Assembly: GCF_001983105.1 (NCBI RefSeq)
Contig: NZ_MOMC01000003.1
Coordinates: 66,336-73,796 of the forward strand
DNA: 7,461 nucleotides
DNA from: Pseudofrankia asymbiotica
GTDB lineage: Bacteria > Actinomycetota > Actinomycetes > Frankiales > Frankiaceae
Direction of reading: 5' to 3'
The position numbers were made by a program, and so were the translations under genes. The notes under the pieces were generated by a model, which searched no databases, was not told the origin of the DNA, and was given only the letters and a program-made list of their open reading frames with translations. This document shows positions 1 to 5,782 of this stretch, one piece after another (within the stretch, counting starts at the first letter, position 1; each line of letters opens with the position of its first letter).

Positions 1-31
1 CTGGCGACGTCGCGATCGACTTGTGTCGGGT

Positions 32-60
32 TTGACACTGTCTGACCCATCAGTCATGAT
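32..60 (+). promoter_or_regulatory. Candidate sigma70-type promoter ahead of the Rpn-family relic
   Basis: A perfect -35 hexamer TTGACA (32-37) is followed after 17 bases by CATGAT (55-60), which matches four of six -10 consensus positions. The predicted start of transcription falls at about 67, exactly on the ATG that opens the relic reading frame, so the original message may have been leaderless, as is common in actinomycetes. The -35 overlaps a small inverted repeat (GTGTC at 23-27, GACAC at 34-38). This is inferred from sequence pattern only. Confidence 0.4.
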
Positions 61-66
61 CCATGC

Positions 67-584
67 ATGCCGTCCCACGCGCACGAGGCCCCCTCGTGAT
101 GATCCGCGCGGACCCCACCCTGCCCGACTGGATCCAGACCCGGCTTGGCGACTCGGTGGCGCCCTGTGCCCGCGCCCGCCTGTCCGATCCCACCGTCCGC
201 CCGCGCATGTTCCAGGCTTGACACTTCTACGATGACGCGATTAGTGGCGGGTTCGCTCCGGCGACTCGGACCAGATGGGAGGCGTTCCTCATGGCCACCG
301 CCACCGGGCAGCGATACCACAACGAGAACTACAACAAGATCGATCGCGAGGCCGAGGCGCGCGGTGAGGCACGGGGCGAGGCGCTCGGAAGGGCGGAGTC
401 GGTGCTCGATCTGCTCGCGGACCGTGGAATGAACGTTCCCGACGAGGTTCGCGCCCAGGTGCTCGCCTGCACCGACCTCGACCGGCTCCGCCGCTGGCAG
501 CGCCGCGCGCTCACCGCGATCACCGTCGCCGACGTCGTCGAGCCGCAGCGCGATCAGGGGACGCGAAGCTACAGCCACCAGTGA
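67..584 (+). pseudogene. Decayed Rpn/PD-(D/E)XK-type nuclease-transposase family gene with internal deletion
   Basis: Pieces of one protein family lie in order. From ATG 67 the sequence reads MPSHAHEAP, then stops at 97-99. A shift at the C run 89-93 restores a frame reading LVMIRADPTLPDWIQTRLGD and on to RPRMFQA, which ends at TGA 219-221. The same frame then continues from 222 as HFYDDAISGGFAPATRTRWE into the open C-terminal part. Known members of this actinobacterial family (Rpn-like, PD-(D/E)XK fold, recombination-promoting nuclease or putative transposase) are about 250-320 residues. They have a catalytic core between the N-terminal segment and the 'RARWEEFMTT..GY' segment, and that core is missing here. 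The junction TTCCAGGCT/TGACAC is the likely deletion point. The C-terminal end has the typical GEARGEA repeats and the 'V..RGM.VPDEVRAQV..CTDLDRLRRWQRRA' helical tail. Family assignment is from memory of its motifs; inactivation follows from the missing core. Confidence 0.65.
291..584 (+). CDS. Residual open frame: C-terminal fragment of Rpn-family protein (97 aa)
   Basis: This is the longest intact part of the decayed gene above and would be called as a small hypothetical protein. ATG 291 has a good Shine-Dalgarno-like GGGAGG at 277-282, eight bases upstream, so it could be translated alone. In intact homologues the same bases encode a conserved W-E-A/E motif, so the match may be accidental. 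Residues 18-34 are the charged repeat REAEARGEARGEALGRA, predicted helical or coiled coil. Residues 35-80 form the conserved tail ending LRRWQRRALTAITVADVV. No catalytic residues are present, so no nuclease activity is expected. It is either a dead remnant or, less likely, a free helical tail that binds partners. Confidence 0.5.
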   Translation: MATATGQRYHNENYNKIDREAEARGEARGEALGRAESVLDLLADRGMNVPDEVRAQVLACTDLDRLRRWQRRALTAITVADVVEPQRDQGTRSYSHQ

Positions 585-919
585 GTTCACCCGGTCGCCG
601 CCACCCGGCAGGCTTCGTGGGCGCGGCGTGGCTAGCACGACAAGACCATGACTGAGTCCGGCCGCCCCGCCGCCGGCCAGTCCGAGGCGCGGGCCGCGGG
701 CGAGCCATGCGCTGCCGATGATGTGGGCGACCGGCGCCGGCGGACCGCCATCCTGACCCGTGCCCGACGCGACCGGCAGGTGTCCGTCCCGCCGCACGGC
801 GGGTCATCGACCCCGGTCAGGACGTTCTTCGACTGACATCGACGTGTTGGCCAGGCCCGGCTCGCGGCCCGGTGACCGCGTTCCCGGCCGCCGCGCACGG
901 GCGTGGCCCCGGCCTTCGT
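585..919. other. Gene-poor interval holding only a kinase-like relic
   Basis: No open frame here has recognisable protein motifs. A 62-codon frame from ATG 648 to TGA 836 is arginine-rich and looks like GC-rich noise. The only interpretable signal is the 45-bp segment at 691-735, listed separately. No convincing terminator for the minus-strand CLC gene ending at 920 was found. Confidence 0.6.
691..735 (+). pseudogene. Short relic resembling the MacS-type kinase membrane domain
   Basis: In the frame of position 691 this stretch reads GPRASHALPMMWATG. The sensor kinase at 4316-5782 reads GPRSSHALPMMWATS at positions 4817-4861. That is 13 of 15 residues identical and 37 of 45 bases identical, with five of the eight differences falling at silent third positions, one a silent first-position Arg change, and two replacements. 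The pattern fits an old coding relationship rather than a recent DNA copy. The frame has a stop upstream (649-651) and downstream (754-756), and I could not extend the similarity with confidence, so no functional protein is implied. It is best read as a remnant of a paralogous kinase gene; other origins are possible. Confidence 0.45.
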
Positions 920-2749
920 TCAACCCCCACTGTGCGCCCTGCTCACGTCGGACTGTGTGCCGCGCGGCCCGATGAGGCGGATGGTCAGCGGCCGTTCCCG
1001 TTCGCGGGCTTCCCGCTGGTCGCGTCGCCGGCCGGCGAGGAGCTGTGGGAGGGCGATCAGGCCGACGACCGACGTGCCGTCGAGCCGGTCGAGCACGGGC
1101 ATCGTCGTCACGTCCTCGACGGCCATCAGCTCGGCGGCATGCCGCAGCGTCTGCTCGGCGTGGGTGACGACCGGGCCGCGGTCGGTGGCGGCGGCGACTG
1201 TCCAGCCGTCACCCGCGGCCGCCAGCAGGCCGGCCCGGGTCACGACGCCCGCGAACCCGCCGCCGGATCGGGTGACCGGATAGAGGCGTTGGCGTACGGC
1301 GTCCGTGCCGCGCTCGTCGAGGTCGGCGAGCGCCTGGACGGCGTCGAGGGACGCGTCGAGCTCGACGAAGTCGGTCGTCATCACCTCACCGACGAAGACG
1401 ATCTCGAGGGGGTCGACGTCATACTCCCTGCTGAGGTGGTAACCGCGCCGCGCGATCTTCTCGGTGAGCACCGAGCGCCGCAGCAGGAGGACCGACACGG
1501 CGTAGGCCGTCATGGACGCGATCGTGAGGGGCAGGACCGCCTCCCACCGGCCGGTGAGCTCCATCGCGAAGACGATGCCCGTGAACGGCGAGCGCATCAC
1601 CCCACCGAGGACACCGGCCAGCCCGACCAGCGCCCAGAATCCAGGCCCGACCGGGGGGAAGACGTGGGCCTCGAGGGCGCCGAGCGCGCCACCGATCATG
1701 AATACCGGCGCCAGAACGCCGCCTGATGTGCCCGAGCCGAGGGAGAGCGACCAGATCAGGGTCTTGACGACCAGGACCCCGACCACGAGGCCGAGACTGA
1801 TGGAGCCGGTGAGCTCGGCGTCGATGACGTCGTAACCCACGCCGAGGGCCTGCGGCACGATCAGGCCGCCGACGCCGATGAGCAGCCCGCCGAGGGCGGG
1901 CCACCACATCCAGTGCACCGGTAGTCGCTGGAAGGTGTCCTCGGACGCGTAGACAAGCACTGTCGCGACGAGCGCGAGGACGGCCGACAGGATCCCCGCG
2001 ACCACGCAGAGCGCGTCGTCGACCGGGCGAAGATCCAGCGCACCCGCGCTGAGGAAGACGTGGCCCTGCCCGAGCAGCGGGTACCGGATGATGGTCGCCA
2101 CCGACACGGCCGCCGCTACCGGCACGAGGCTGCGGGGCCGCCACTCGAACAGCAGCAGCTCGGCGGCGAGCAGCAGGGCGGCGAGCGGCGAGTTGAAGGT
2201 GGCGGCCATGCCCGCCGCCGCGCCCGCGACCAGCAGGCTCTTACGCTCGTCGGCGGTCAGGTGAAGGAACTGCGCGAGCAGGGAGCCGAGTGCTCCGCCC
2301 GTCATGACGATCGGTCCTTCGGCGCCGAACGGACCACCCGTACCGATCGACACCGCGGCCGAGACGGGCTTGAGGACGGCGACCCGAGGTTGGACCTTGC
2401 TGCCGCCGAGCAGGATCGCCTCGATCGTCTCCGGCATTCCATGACCGCGGATCTTCTCCGAGCCGTAGCGAGCCATGACGCCGACCGCGAGTCCGCCGAC
2501 TACCGGCGCGGCCAGGACCAGCCACCACGCGGCGTGCTGCGCGGGCGCGACGAGCGCGGTGGAGACCCGATGCCGGAACACGGCATTGGTGATCAGGCCG
2601 ATCAGCCGCTGCAGCACCCACGCGGCGACGGCGGCGAGCCCGCCGATCGGCAGCGCCAGTGCCGCCATCGCCAACATGCGCGGGGTCGCGGTGAAGTCGC
2701 CCAGATGCCGGACATCACGCACCTGGCCGGCGTGCCCCAGGTCGGCCAC
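920..2749 (-). CDS. CLC-family chloride channel/transporter with two CBS domains
   Basis: An inner-membrane anion channel or anion/proton antiporter of about 609 residues. The CLC signatures appear in order: GHGMPE (102-107, selectivity-filter loop 1), GAEGP with the gating glutamate at 144, AAGMAATFNSPLA at about 178-190, GSGTSGGVLAP (338-348), then TGIVFAMELTG. A CBS pair follows (about 454-505 and 515-572), which in relatives binds adenine nucleotides and gates transport, and an arginine-rich tail ends the protein. The glutamate used for the internal proton path in E. coli ClC (E203) aligns with Leu198, and the central tyrosine (Y445) aligns with Leu in 'RSVLTEK'. Uncoupled or channel-like behaviour is therefore possible, but neither change proves it. 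I chose GTG 2749 because GAAGGAGG lies four bases upstream (2761-2754). An upstream in-frame GTG at 2779 would put the start inside the palindrome and has no such site. It is divergent from the MarR gene and probably controlled by it. Confidence 0.93.
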   Translation of the reverse strand: MADLGHAGQVRDVRHLGDFTATPRMLAMAALALPIGGLAAVAAWVLQRLIGLITNAVFRHRVSTALVAPAQHAAWWLVLAAPVVGGLAVGVMARYGSEKIRGHGMPETIEAILLGGSKVQPRVAVLKPVSAAVSIGTGGPFGAEGPIVMTGGALGSLLAQFLHLTADERKSLLVAGAAAGMAATFNSPLAALLLAAELLLFEWRPRSLVPVAAAVSVATIIRYPLLGQGHVFLSAGALDLRPVDDALCVVAGILSAVLALVATVLVYASEDTFQRLPVHWMWWPALGGLLIGVGGLIVPQALGVGYDVIDAELTGSISLGLVVGVLVVKTLIWSLSLGSGTSGGVLAPVFMIGGALGALEAHVFPPVGPGFWALVGLAGVLGGVMRSPFTGIVFAMELTGRWEAVLPLTIASMTAYAVSVLLLRRSVLTEKIARRGYHLSREYDVDPLEIVFVGEVMTTDFVELDASLDAVQALADLDERGTDAVRQRLYPVTRSGGGFAGVVTRAGLLAAAGDGWTVAAATDRGPVVTHAEQTLRHAAELMAVEDVTTMPVLDRLDGTSVVGLIALPQLLAGRRRDQREARERERPLTIRLIGPRGTQSDVSRAHSGG

Positions 2750-2753
2750 CTGG

Positions 2754-2761
2754 CCTCCTTC
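2754..2761 (-). promoter_or_regulatory. Strong ribosome binding site that sets the CLC start
   Basis: Read on the minus strand, GAAGGAGG is followed by CCAG and then GTG at 2749-2747. It is a near-perfect anti-Shine-Dalgarno complement and argues for the shorter 609-residue form over the longest open frame, which begins at 2779. Confidence 0.65.
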
Positions 2762-2764
2762 GTC

Positions 2765-2787
2765 AATATATCGTGACACGACATATT
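2765..2787. promoter_or_regulatory. Palindromic operator between CLC and MarR genes
   Basis: The left arm AATATATCGTG (2765-2775) and right arm CACGACATATT (2777-2787) are reverse complements at 10 of 11 positions around a central A. The site is AT-rich in a very GC-rich region and lies in the 49-base gap between the two divergent starts. MarR-family dimers typically bind such 16-24 bp palindromes in their own divergent promoters. It overlaps candidate -10 elements for both directions (TAATAT on the minus strand at 2788-2783, TATTAG on the plus strand at 2784-2789), so bound protein would block both genes. The binding partner is inferred from position. Confidence 0.7.
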
Positions 2788-2798
2788 AGCCTGGGCGT

Positions 2799-3200
2799 GT
2801 GCCCACCGACGCCCAGTACCAGCGCCTGCTCGCGTTCCGCACGGCGCTGCGGCGTTTCGACCAGTGGAGCCGGCAGCAGGCCGAGGCACTCGGGCTCACC
2901 CACACTCAGCACCAGCTCCTGCTCGCGATCCGCGGCAGCGCCAGCCCGGCCGGGCCCACCATCGGCGAGGTCGCCGAGGCGCTCCTCATCCGGCACCACA
3001 GCGCCACAGAGCTCGTCGACCGCACCCAGCAGCTCGGGCTGGTAAGCCGGCTACGGGACCCCGCGGACTCCCGCCGTGTGCATCTGCGCCTCACCGACCA
3101 CGGGCGCGACGTCCTCGCCCAGCTCACAGCGGTCCACCTTCAGGAGCTGCGCCGCCTCGCCCCCCTGCTCGACGCGCTCCCGCGGGACATGGAGGGCTGA
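2799..3200 (+). CDS. MarR-family transcriptional regulator
   Basis: A 133-residue winged-helix regulator, within the usual 130-160 residue MarR range. The N-terminal helix (residues 4-30) and the C-terminal helices (about 100-130) would form the dimer interface. The DNA-binding part runs from 'THTQHQLLLAIRG' through 'IGEVAEALLIRHHSATELVDRT' (helix-turn-helix, about 52-77) to the wing 'DPADSRRVHLRLTDHG', with the conserved D-x-R type wing motif and the following helix 'RDVLAQL'. The GTG start lies only about 10 bases after a TATTAG -10-like element and has no clear Shine-Dalgarno site, so a leaderless message is likely. It is divergent from the CLC transporter gene and probably represses both genes through the shared palindrome, released by a ligand that cannot be read from sequence. 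An anion, acid or drug signal is a guess. Confidence 0.88.
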   Translation: MPTDAQYQRLLAFRTALRRFDQWSRQQAEALGLTHTQHQLLLAIRGSASPAGPTIGEVAEALLIRHHSATELVDRTQQLGLVSRLRDPADSRRVHLRLTDHGRDVLAQLTAVHLQELRRLAPLLDALPRDMEG

Positions 3201-3382
3201 AGGCGGACAGCGACGTCCTCCCGACCGGCTTCGCGCGCTCCTGGCTGTTCGGGGCCCGGGGATGGTGCGACACCGATCAGGTACTTCGCCTCATCAGCGG
3301 CGTTGGTCGCCAGACTGGTCATTGACGCGGGAGGAGCGAATTTCCAATTCCCGCAGGGCGACGATCCTGGCACCATGGGCGC
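3201..3382. other. Intergenic region between the MarR gene and arfB
   Basis: About 180 bases without a supported gene. There is a TTGACG (-35-like) at 3322-3327 and an AT-containing nested dyad, GCGGGA (3327-3332) with TCCCGC (3349-3354), which encloses GAATT/AATTC (3338-3342 and 3346-3350). This may be the arfB promoter/operator region, but the -10 position (CAATTC at 3345) is a poor match, so the call is weak. Confidence 0.25.
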
Positions 3383-3838
3383 ATGCCCGGCGAAGCAGGC
3401 ACGCGGCCAGCACGCGAGGTTCGGCCGGGCTTCGTGCTGCCCGAGACCGAGCTGCGCTGGCGTTTCTCCCGCTCGTCCGGTCCCGGCGGTCAAGGGGTGA
3501 ACACGACCGACAGCCGGGCCGAGGTCCGCTTCGACGTCGCTCGCTCGACCGCCGTCCCCGAACCGCTGCGGGAGCGGGCGCTTGCCCGCCTGGCCGGACG
3601 CCTCGTGGACGGCGAGCTCATCGTCACGTCGTCCGAGCAGCGCTCGCAGCTGCGCAACCGCGAGGCGGCGCTCGACCGCCTGGTCGCGCTGCTCCATGAC
3701 GCCACCGCGCCCCCGGCCCGCCGCCGGCGCCCCACCAAACCCAGCCGGGGTGCCGTCGAGCGCCGTCTCACCACCAAGCGCCACCGCTCGCAGACCAAAC
3801 GCACCCGCCGGCCGGGCTCAGCCGACACGGACGGGTAG
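3383..3838 (+). CDS. arfB: Alternative ribosome-rescue peptidyl-tRNA hydrolase ArfB (YaeJ/ICT1 family)
   Basis: A 151-residue protein that enters the A site of ribosomes stalled at the end of a broken message and hydrolyses the peptidyl-tRNA ester, without needing a stop codon. The release-factor catalytic domain covers residues 17-105 and has 'SRSSGPGGQGVNTTDSRAEV', with the catalytic GGQ at 35-37. 'EQRSQLRNREAALDRLVALL' follows at about 85-105. There is then a short linker and a strongly basic tail (about 113-146, 'RRRRPTKPSRGAVERR..TKRHRSQTKRTRR'), the part that in E. coli ArfB folds into the empty mRNA channel. Lack of codon-recognition domains and the basic tail separate it from RF1/RF2. 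Length is close to E. coli ArfB (140). ATG 3383 has no good Shine-Dalgarno; GTG 3434 is possible but would cut into the conserved start. It stands alone and is convergent with the next gene. Confidence 0.93.
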   Translation: MPGEAGTRPAREVRPGFVLPETELRWRFSRSSGPGGQGVNTTDSRAEVRFDVARSTAVPEPLRERALARLAGRLVDGELIVTSSEQRSQLRNREAALDRLVALLHDATAPPARRRRPTKPSRGAVERRLTTKRHRSQTKRTRRPGSADTDG

Positions 3839-3913
3839 AGCGCCGACCGCCCGGACGCCACCCAGCTCAGATCAGTGATCGCCATGTGTGCCTGCCGTGG
3901 TTGTCAGCGGTCA

Positions 3914-4207
3914 TCACGTGTTGGAGGTCGTGCGGAACGGGTCGTGCTCGGCTAGCAGGCGCTCCAGGCGGACCTGGTCGACGCGGCTGACGACGCTGGC
4001 CGATTCCTGGTGGTCGCGCACGCACTTGGCGAGCGTGAACGTCGAGGTGACGACGTAGAGCAGGCCGAGCCCCAGGAGGCCGCGCATCCAGGCGTCGCCG
4101 GGCAGGTACGCGATGGCGACCACAACACTGACCGTCGAGATCGCGAACGACAGGATCGCCTGCACGAAGTAGGCGGTGGTGTTCCGGGAGGGCGGGGGTT
4201 TCGTCAT
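3914..4207 (-). CDS. YiaA/YiaB-family small inner-membrane protein
   Basis: A 97-residue protein with two hydrophobic helices: 'TAYFVQAILSFAISTVSVVVAIAYL' in two stretches (residues about 10-29) and 'MRGLLGLGLLYVVTSTFTLAKCV' in two stretches (about 36-58). They are joined by a short 'PGDAW' turn and followed by a charged cytoplasmic-type tail (RDHQESASVVSRVDQVRLERLLAEHDPF). This matches the YiaAB two-helix domain, whose molecular role is unknown. The open frame runs further upstream to 4357, but that part is Arg/Pro-rich and crosses the kinase promoter, so I start at ATG 4207, just before MTKPPPSRN. No strong Shine-Dalgarno is seen. It is divergent from the sensor-kinase gene, sharing about 108 bases that contain a MacR-like repeat, so it may be a regulon member of the two-component system. 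That link is inference. Confidence 0.85.
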   Translation of the reverse strand: MTKPPPSRNTTAYFVQAILSFAISTVSVVVAIAYLPGDAWMRGLLGLGLLYVVTSTFTLAKCVRDHQESASVVSRVDQVRLERLLAEHDPFRTTSNT

Positions 4208-4263
4208 GCGGCCAGTGTCGGGACGGGCGCGGCGCCCGGCCTGAGCCCTCGCGCCCAGGGTGT

Positions 4264-4283
4264 CCTGAGTAATCACGCTCAGG
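4264..4283. promoter_or_regulatory. Inverted repeat resembling a MacR box
   Basis: CCTGAG (4264-4269) and CTCAGG (4278-4283) form a perfect 6-bp inverted repeat with 8-base spacing. Inside it lies TGAGTAATCACGCTCA (4266-4281). From memory, the Streptomyces MacR operator is TGAGTAC-NN-GTACTCA; this site has the same 16-bp length and agrees at 10 of the 14 specified positions. It sits about 35 bases before the kinase start and also upstream of the divergent YiaAB gene. A further CCTGAG half-site is at 4240-4245. Autoregulation by the adjacent response regulator is the natural reading. Confidence 0.5.
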
Positions 4284-4315
4284 TGCGTTTCGGCCGGTTC
4301 TGGGAGACTGGCGCG

Positions 4316-5782
4316 GTGCTTGACGGCAGGAGCGCGACGGTGACGACCGGCGCCCACGACGCGGTGACGCCAGCGTCTCCGGTGGAGCCGGAGAGGCCCG
4401 CGGCCTCCACGAAGCCCACCGCGCCCACGAAGCCCGCGGCGTCCACGAAGCCCACCGCGCCGAAGGCGTCCACGGCGCGGTGGTCGCGGCGCGCCTCACG
4501 CACCTGGCGGGCCCGTCCTCCCTGGGTGATGACCGGCAGCGGCCCGGAGGGCGCGCGCGGTGCCCTCTGGCGGTCGCTGGCGGTGTTCCGCTGGGTGTCC
4601 GTCGGCTACGCGACCGTGGCCGCGGGTGCTCGGCTCGACGACGCCTACCGGCCGGCGCTGGGTGCGGGCCTGCTGGGCGTGATGGTCGGCTGGTCCGCGG
4701 CGCTGACCGTGCTGGTGCCGCGCGCCGACCGCGGGGACCAGCCGCGCCTGCTGCGAGGGCTCATCCTCGCCGACGTCGCGATCTGCGCCGGCCTGGTGGT
4801 CGGCGCCGAGCTCGTCGGCCCGAGGTCGAGCCACGCCCTTCCGATGATGTGGGCGACAAGCGGGGTGTTCGGCGCCGCACTGATCTGGGGCACGGCTGGC
4901 GGGATCGCCAGCGGGCTGCTGGTGGCGGTCATGTTCATCGTGGAGTGGGGAGCGCTGACCGACGCGCTGGTGGGGACGAGCATGCTGCTGCTCGTCTCGG
5001 GCGCGGTAGCGGGGCACCTGAGCCGCACGACGCTGCGGGCGGAGGCGGCGCTCGCCGACGCGCTGGAGGCACGCGCCGGCGATGCCGAGCGCGAGCGGCT
5101 GGCACGCCGGGTGCACGACGGCGTGCTGCAGGTCCTGGCGCTGATCGCCCGGGAGGCGCCGCGGGGCATGCCGGCCGAGGAGGTCGCGAGGCTCGCCGCG
5201 GAGCAGGAGAGCGCGCTGCGAGACCTGCTGCGCACGCCCGGCCCGGGCGGATCGACGGCGATCGCCCCCGGGGCCCCGCCGGGGGCCTCATCCGGCCGCG
5301 GCGAGTCCGGTGGCCGACTGGACCGAGGCGGTACCGCGCGCGCCGACCTGGCCCAGGCCCTGTTGGACCTGGCCCACTCCATGACCGTCGGGGAGCCCGA
5401 GGCCGGCGGACCCGCCGCCGGGCAGCCCACGCGGCGGATGTCCGTGACGGTCGCCACGCCTGGTGTCCCGGTGCCGCTGCGGGCCGACCGGGCCGCCGAG
5501 GTGGTGGCGGCGGTGCGGGCCGCGCTGGACAACGTCACCCGGCACGCCGGGACGGGCGCGTCGGCCTGGGTGCTGCTGGAGGACGACGGCGACGAGGTCG
5601 TCGTGACGGTCCGGGACGACGGCGTCGGTCTGGCGCCGGGGCGGGCCGAGCGGGCCATGGCCGAGGGGCGTCTCGGCCTGGCGGTCAGCATCCGCGGGCG
5701 CGTCCGTGACCTGGGCGGCGAGGTCACCGTGCTCGGCCGCCCCGGCCAGGGAACGGAGGTCGAGCTGCATGTGCCCCGCTGA
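4316..5782 (+). CDS. MacS-like membrane sensor histidine kinase
   Basis: A 488-residue kinase of the HisKA_3/NarX-type class that autophosphorylates and passes phosphate to the regulator encoded next. The N-terminal 70 residues are a Pro/Ala/Thr/Lys low-complexity tail with a 6-residue repeat. 'ALWRSLAVFRW' opens a MacS/DUF5931-type domain with five or six membrane helices (about 85-231). A coiled linker (232-262) leads to the H-box 'ERERLARRVHDGVLQ', with the phospho-accepting His at 267. A roughly 40-residue Gly/Pro/Ser-rich linker (about 306-345) precedes the ATPase domain: N-box 'ALDNVTRHAG' with Asn406, 'DDGVGL' (434-439), and 'GRLGLAVS' from 451. GTG 4316 has GGGAG nine bases upstream (4302-4306); GTG 4526 or ATG 4529 are alternatives that would drop the repetitive tail. 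The open frame before 4316 overlaps the opposite gene and is not real. The stop overlaps the next gene by 14 bases, indicating coupled translation. Confidence 0.92.
   Translation: MLDGRSATVTTGAHDAVTPASPVEPERPAASTKPTAPTKPAASTKPTAPKASTARWSRRASRTWRARPPWVMTGSGPEGARGALWRSLAVFRWVSVGYATVAAGARLDDAYRPALGAGLLGVMVGWSAALTVLVPRADRGDQPRLLRGLILADVAICAGLVVGAELVGPRSSHALPMMWATSGVFGAALIWGTAGGIASGLLVAVMFIVEWGALTDALVGTSMLLLVSGAVAGHLSRTTLRAEAALADALEARAGDAERERLARRVHDGVLQVLALIAREAPRGMPAEEVARLAAEQESALRDLLRTPGPGGSTAIAPGAPPGASSGRGESGGRLDRGGTARADLAQALLDLAHSMTVGEPEAGGPAAGQPTRRMSVTVATPGVPVPLRADRAAEVVAAVRAALDNVTRHAGTGASAWVLLEDDGDEVVVTVRDDGVGLAPGRAERAMAEGRLGLAVSIRGRVRDLGGEVTVLGRPGQGTEVELHVPR
4403..4461 (+). repeat. 18-bp tandem repeat encoding a Thr-Lys-Pro-Ala segment
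   Basis: Three 18-base units encode A-S-T-K-P-T, A-P-T-K-P-A and A-S-T-K-P-T, and a partial unit follows. The 20-base string starting TCCACGAAGCCCACC is exact at 4406-4425 and 4442-4461 (period 36). It lies in the disordered N-terminal tail of the kinase (residues about 30-48), upstream of the first membrane helix. Its copy number could vary by slippage between strains. Confidence 0.75.

Noticed and set aside
218..246. Second TTGACA (218-223) as a promoter for the 97-aa frame
   Set aside because: The -10 position at 17-base spacing (TTAGTG) is a poor match, and neighbouring spacings are no better.
54..797. A 247-codon minus-strand open frame
   Set aside because: It is antisense to the Rpn relic and the kinase-like segment, has no recognisable domain, and arises from GC-rich codon bias. 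The plus strand carries the family motifs.
872..1726. A 284-codon plus-strand frame
   Set aside because: It is the antisense shadow of the CLC CBS domains and last membrane helices; charged, motif-free composition.
3870..3880. GATCA-G-TGATC palindrome in the arfB/YiaAB convergent gap as a terminator
   Set aside because: Arms are only 5 bp with a 1-base centre, so it cannot form a stable hairpin and has no T-run.
4010..4315. Upstream extension of the kinase frame
   Set aside because: It overlaps the YiaAB coding sequence on the opposite strand and the divergent promoter, and it lacks family similarity. The start at 4316 has a ribosome site.
3867..4499. A 210-codon minus-strand frame over the YiaAB gene
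   Set aside because: Out of frame with the two-helix membrane protein on the same strand, and rich in Arg/Pro without motifs.
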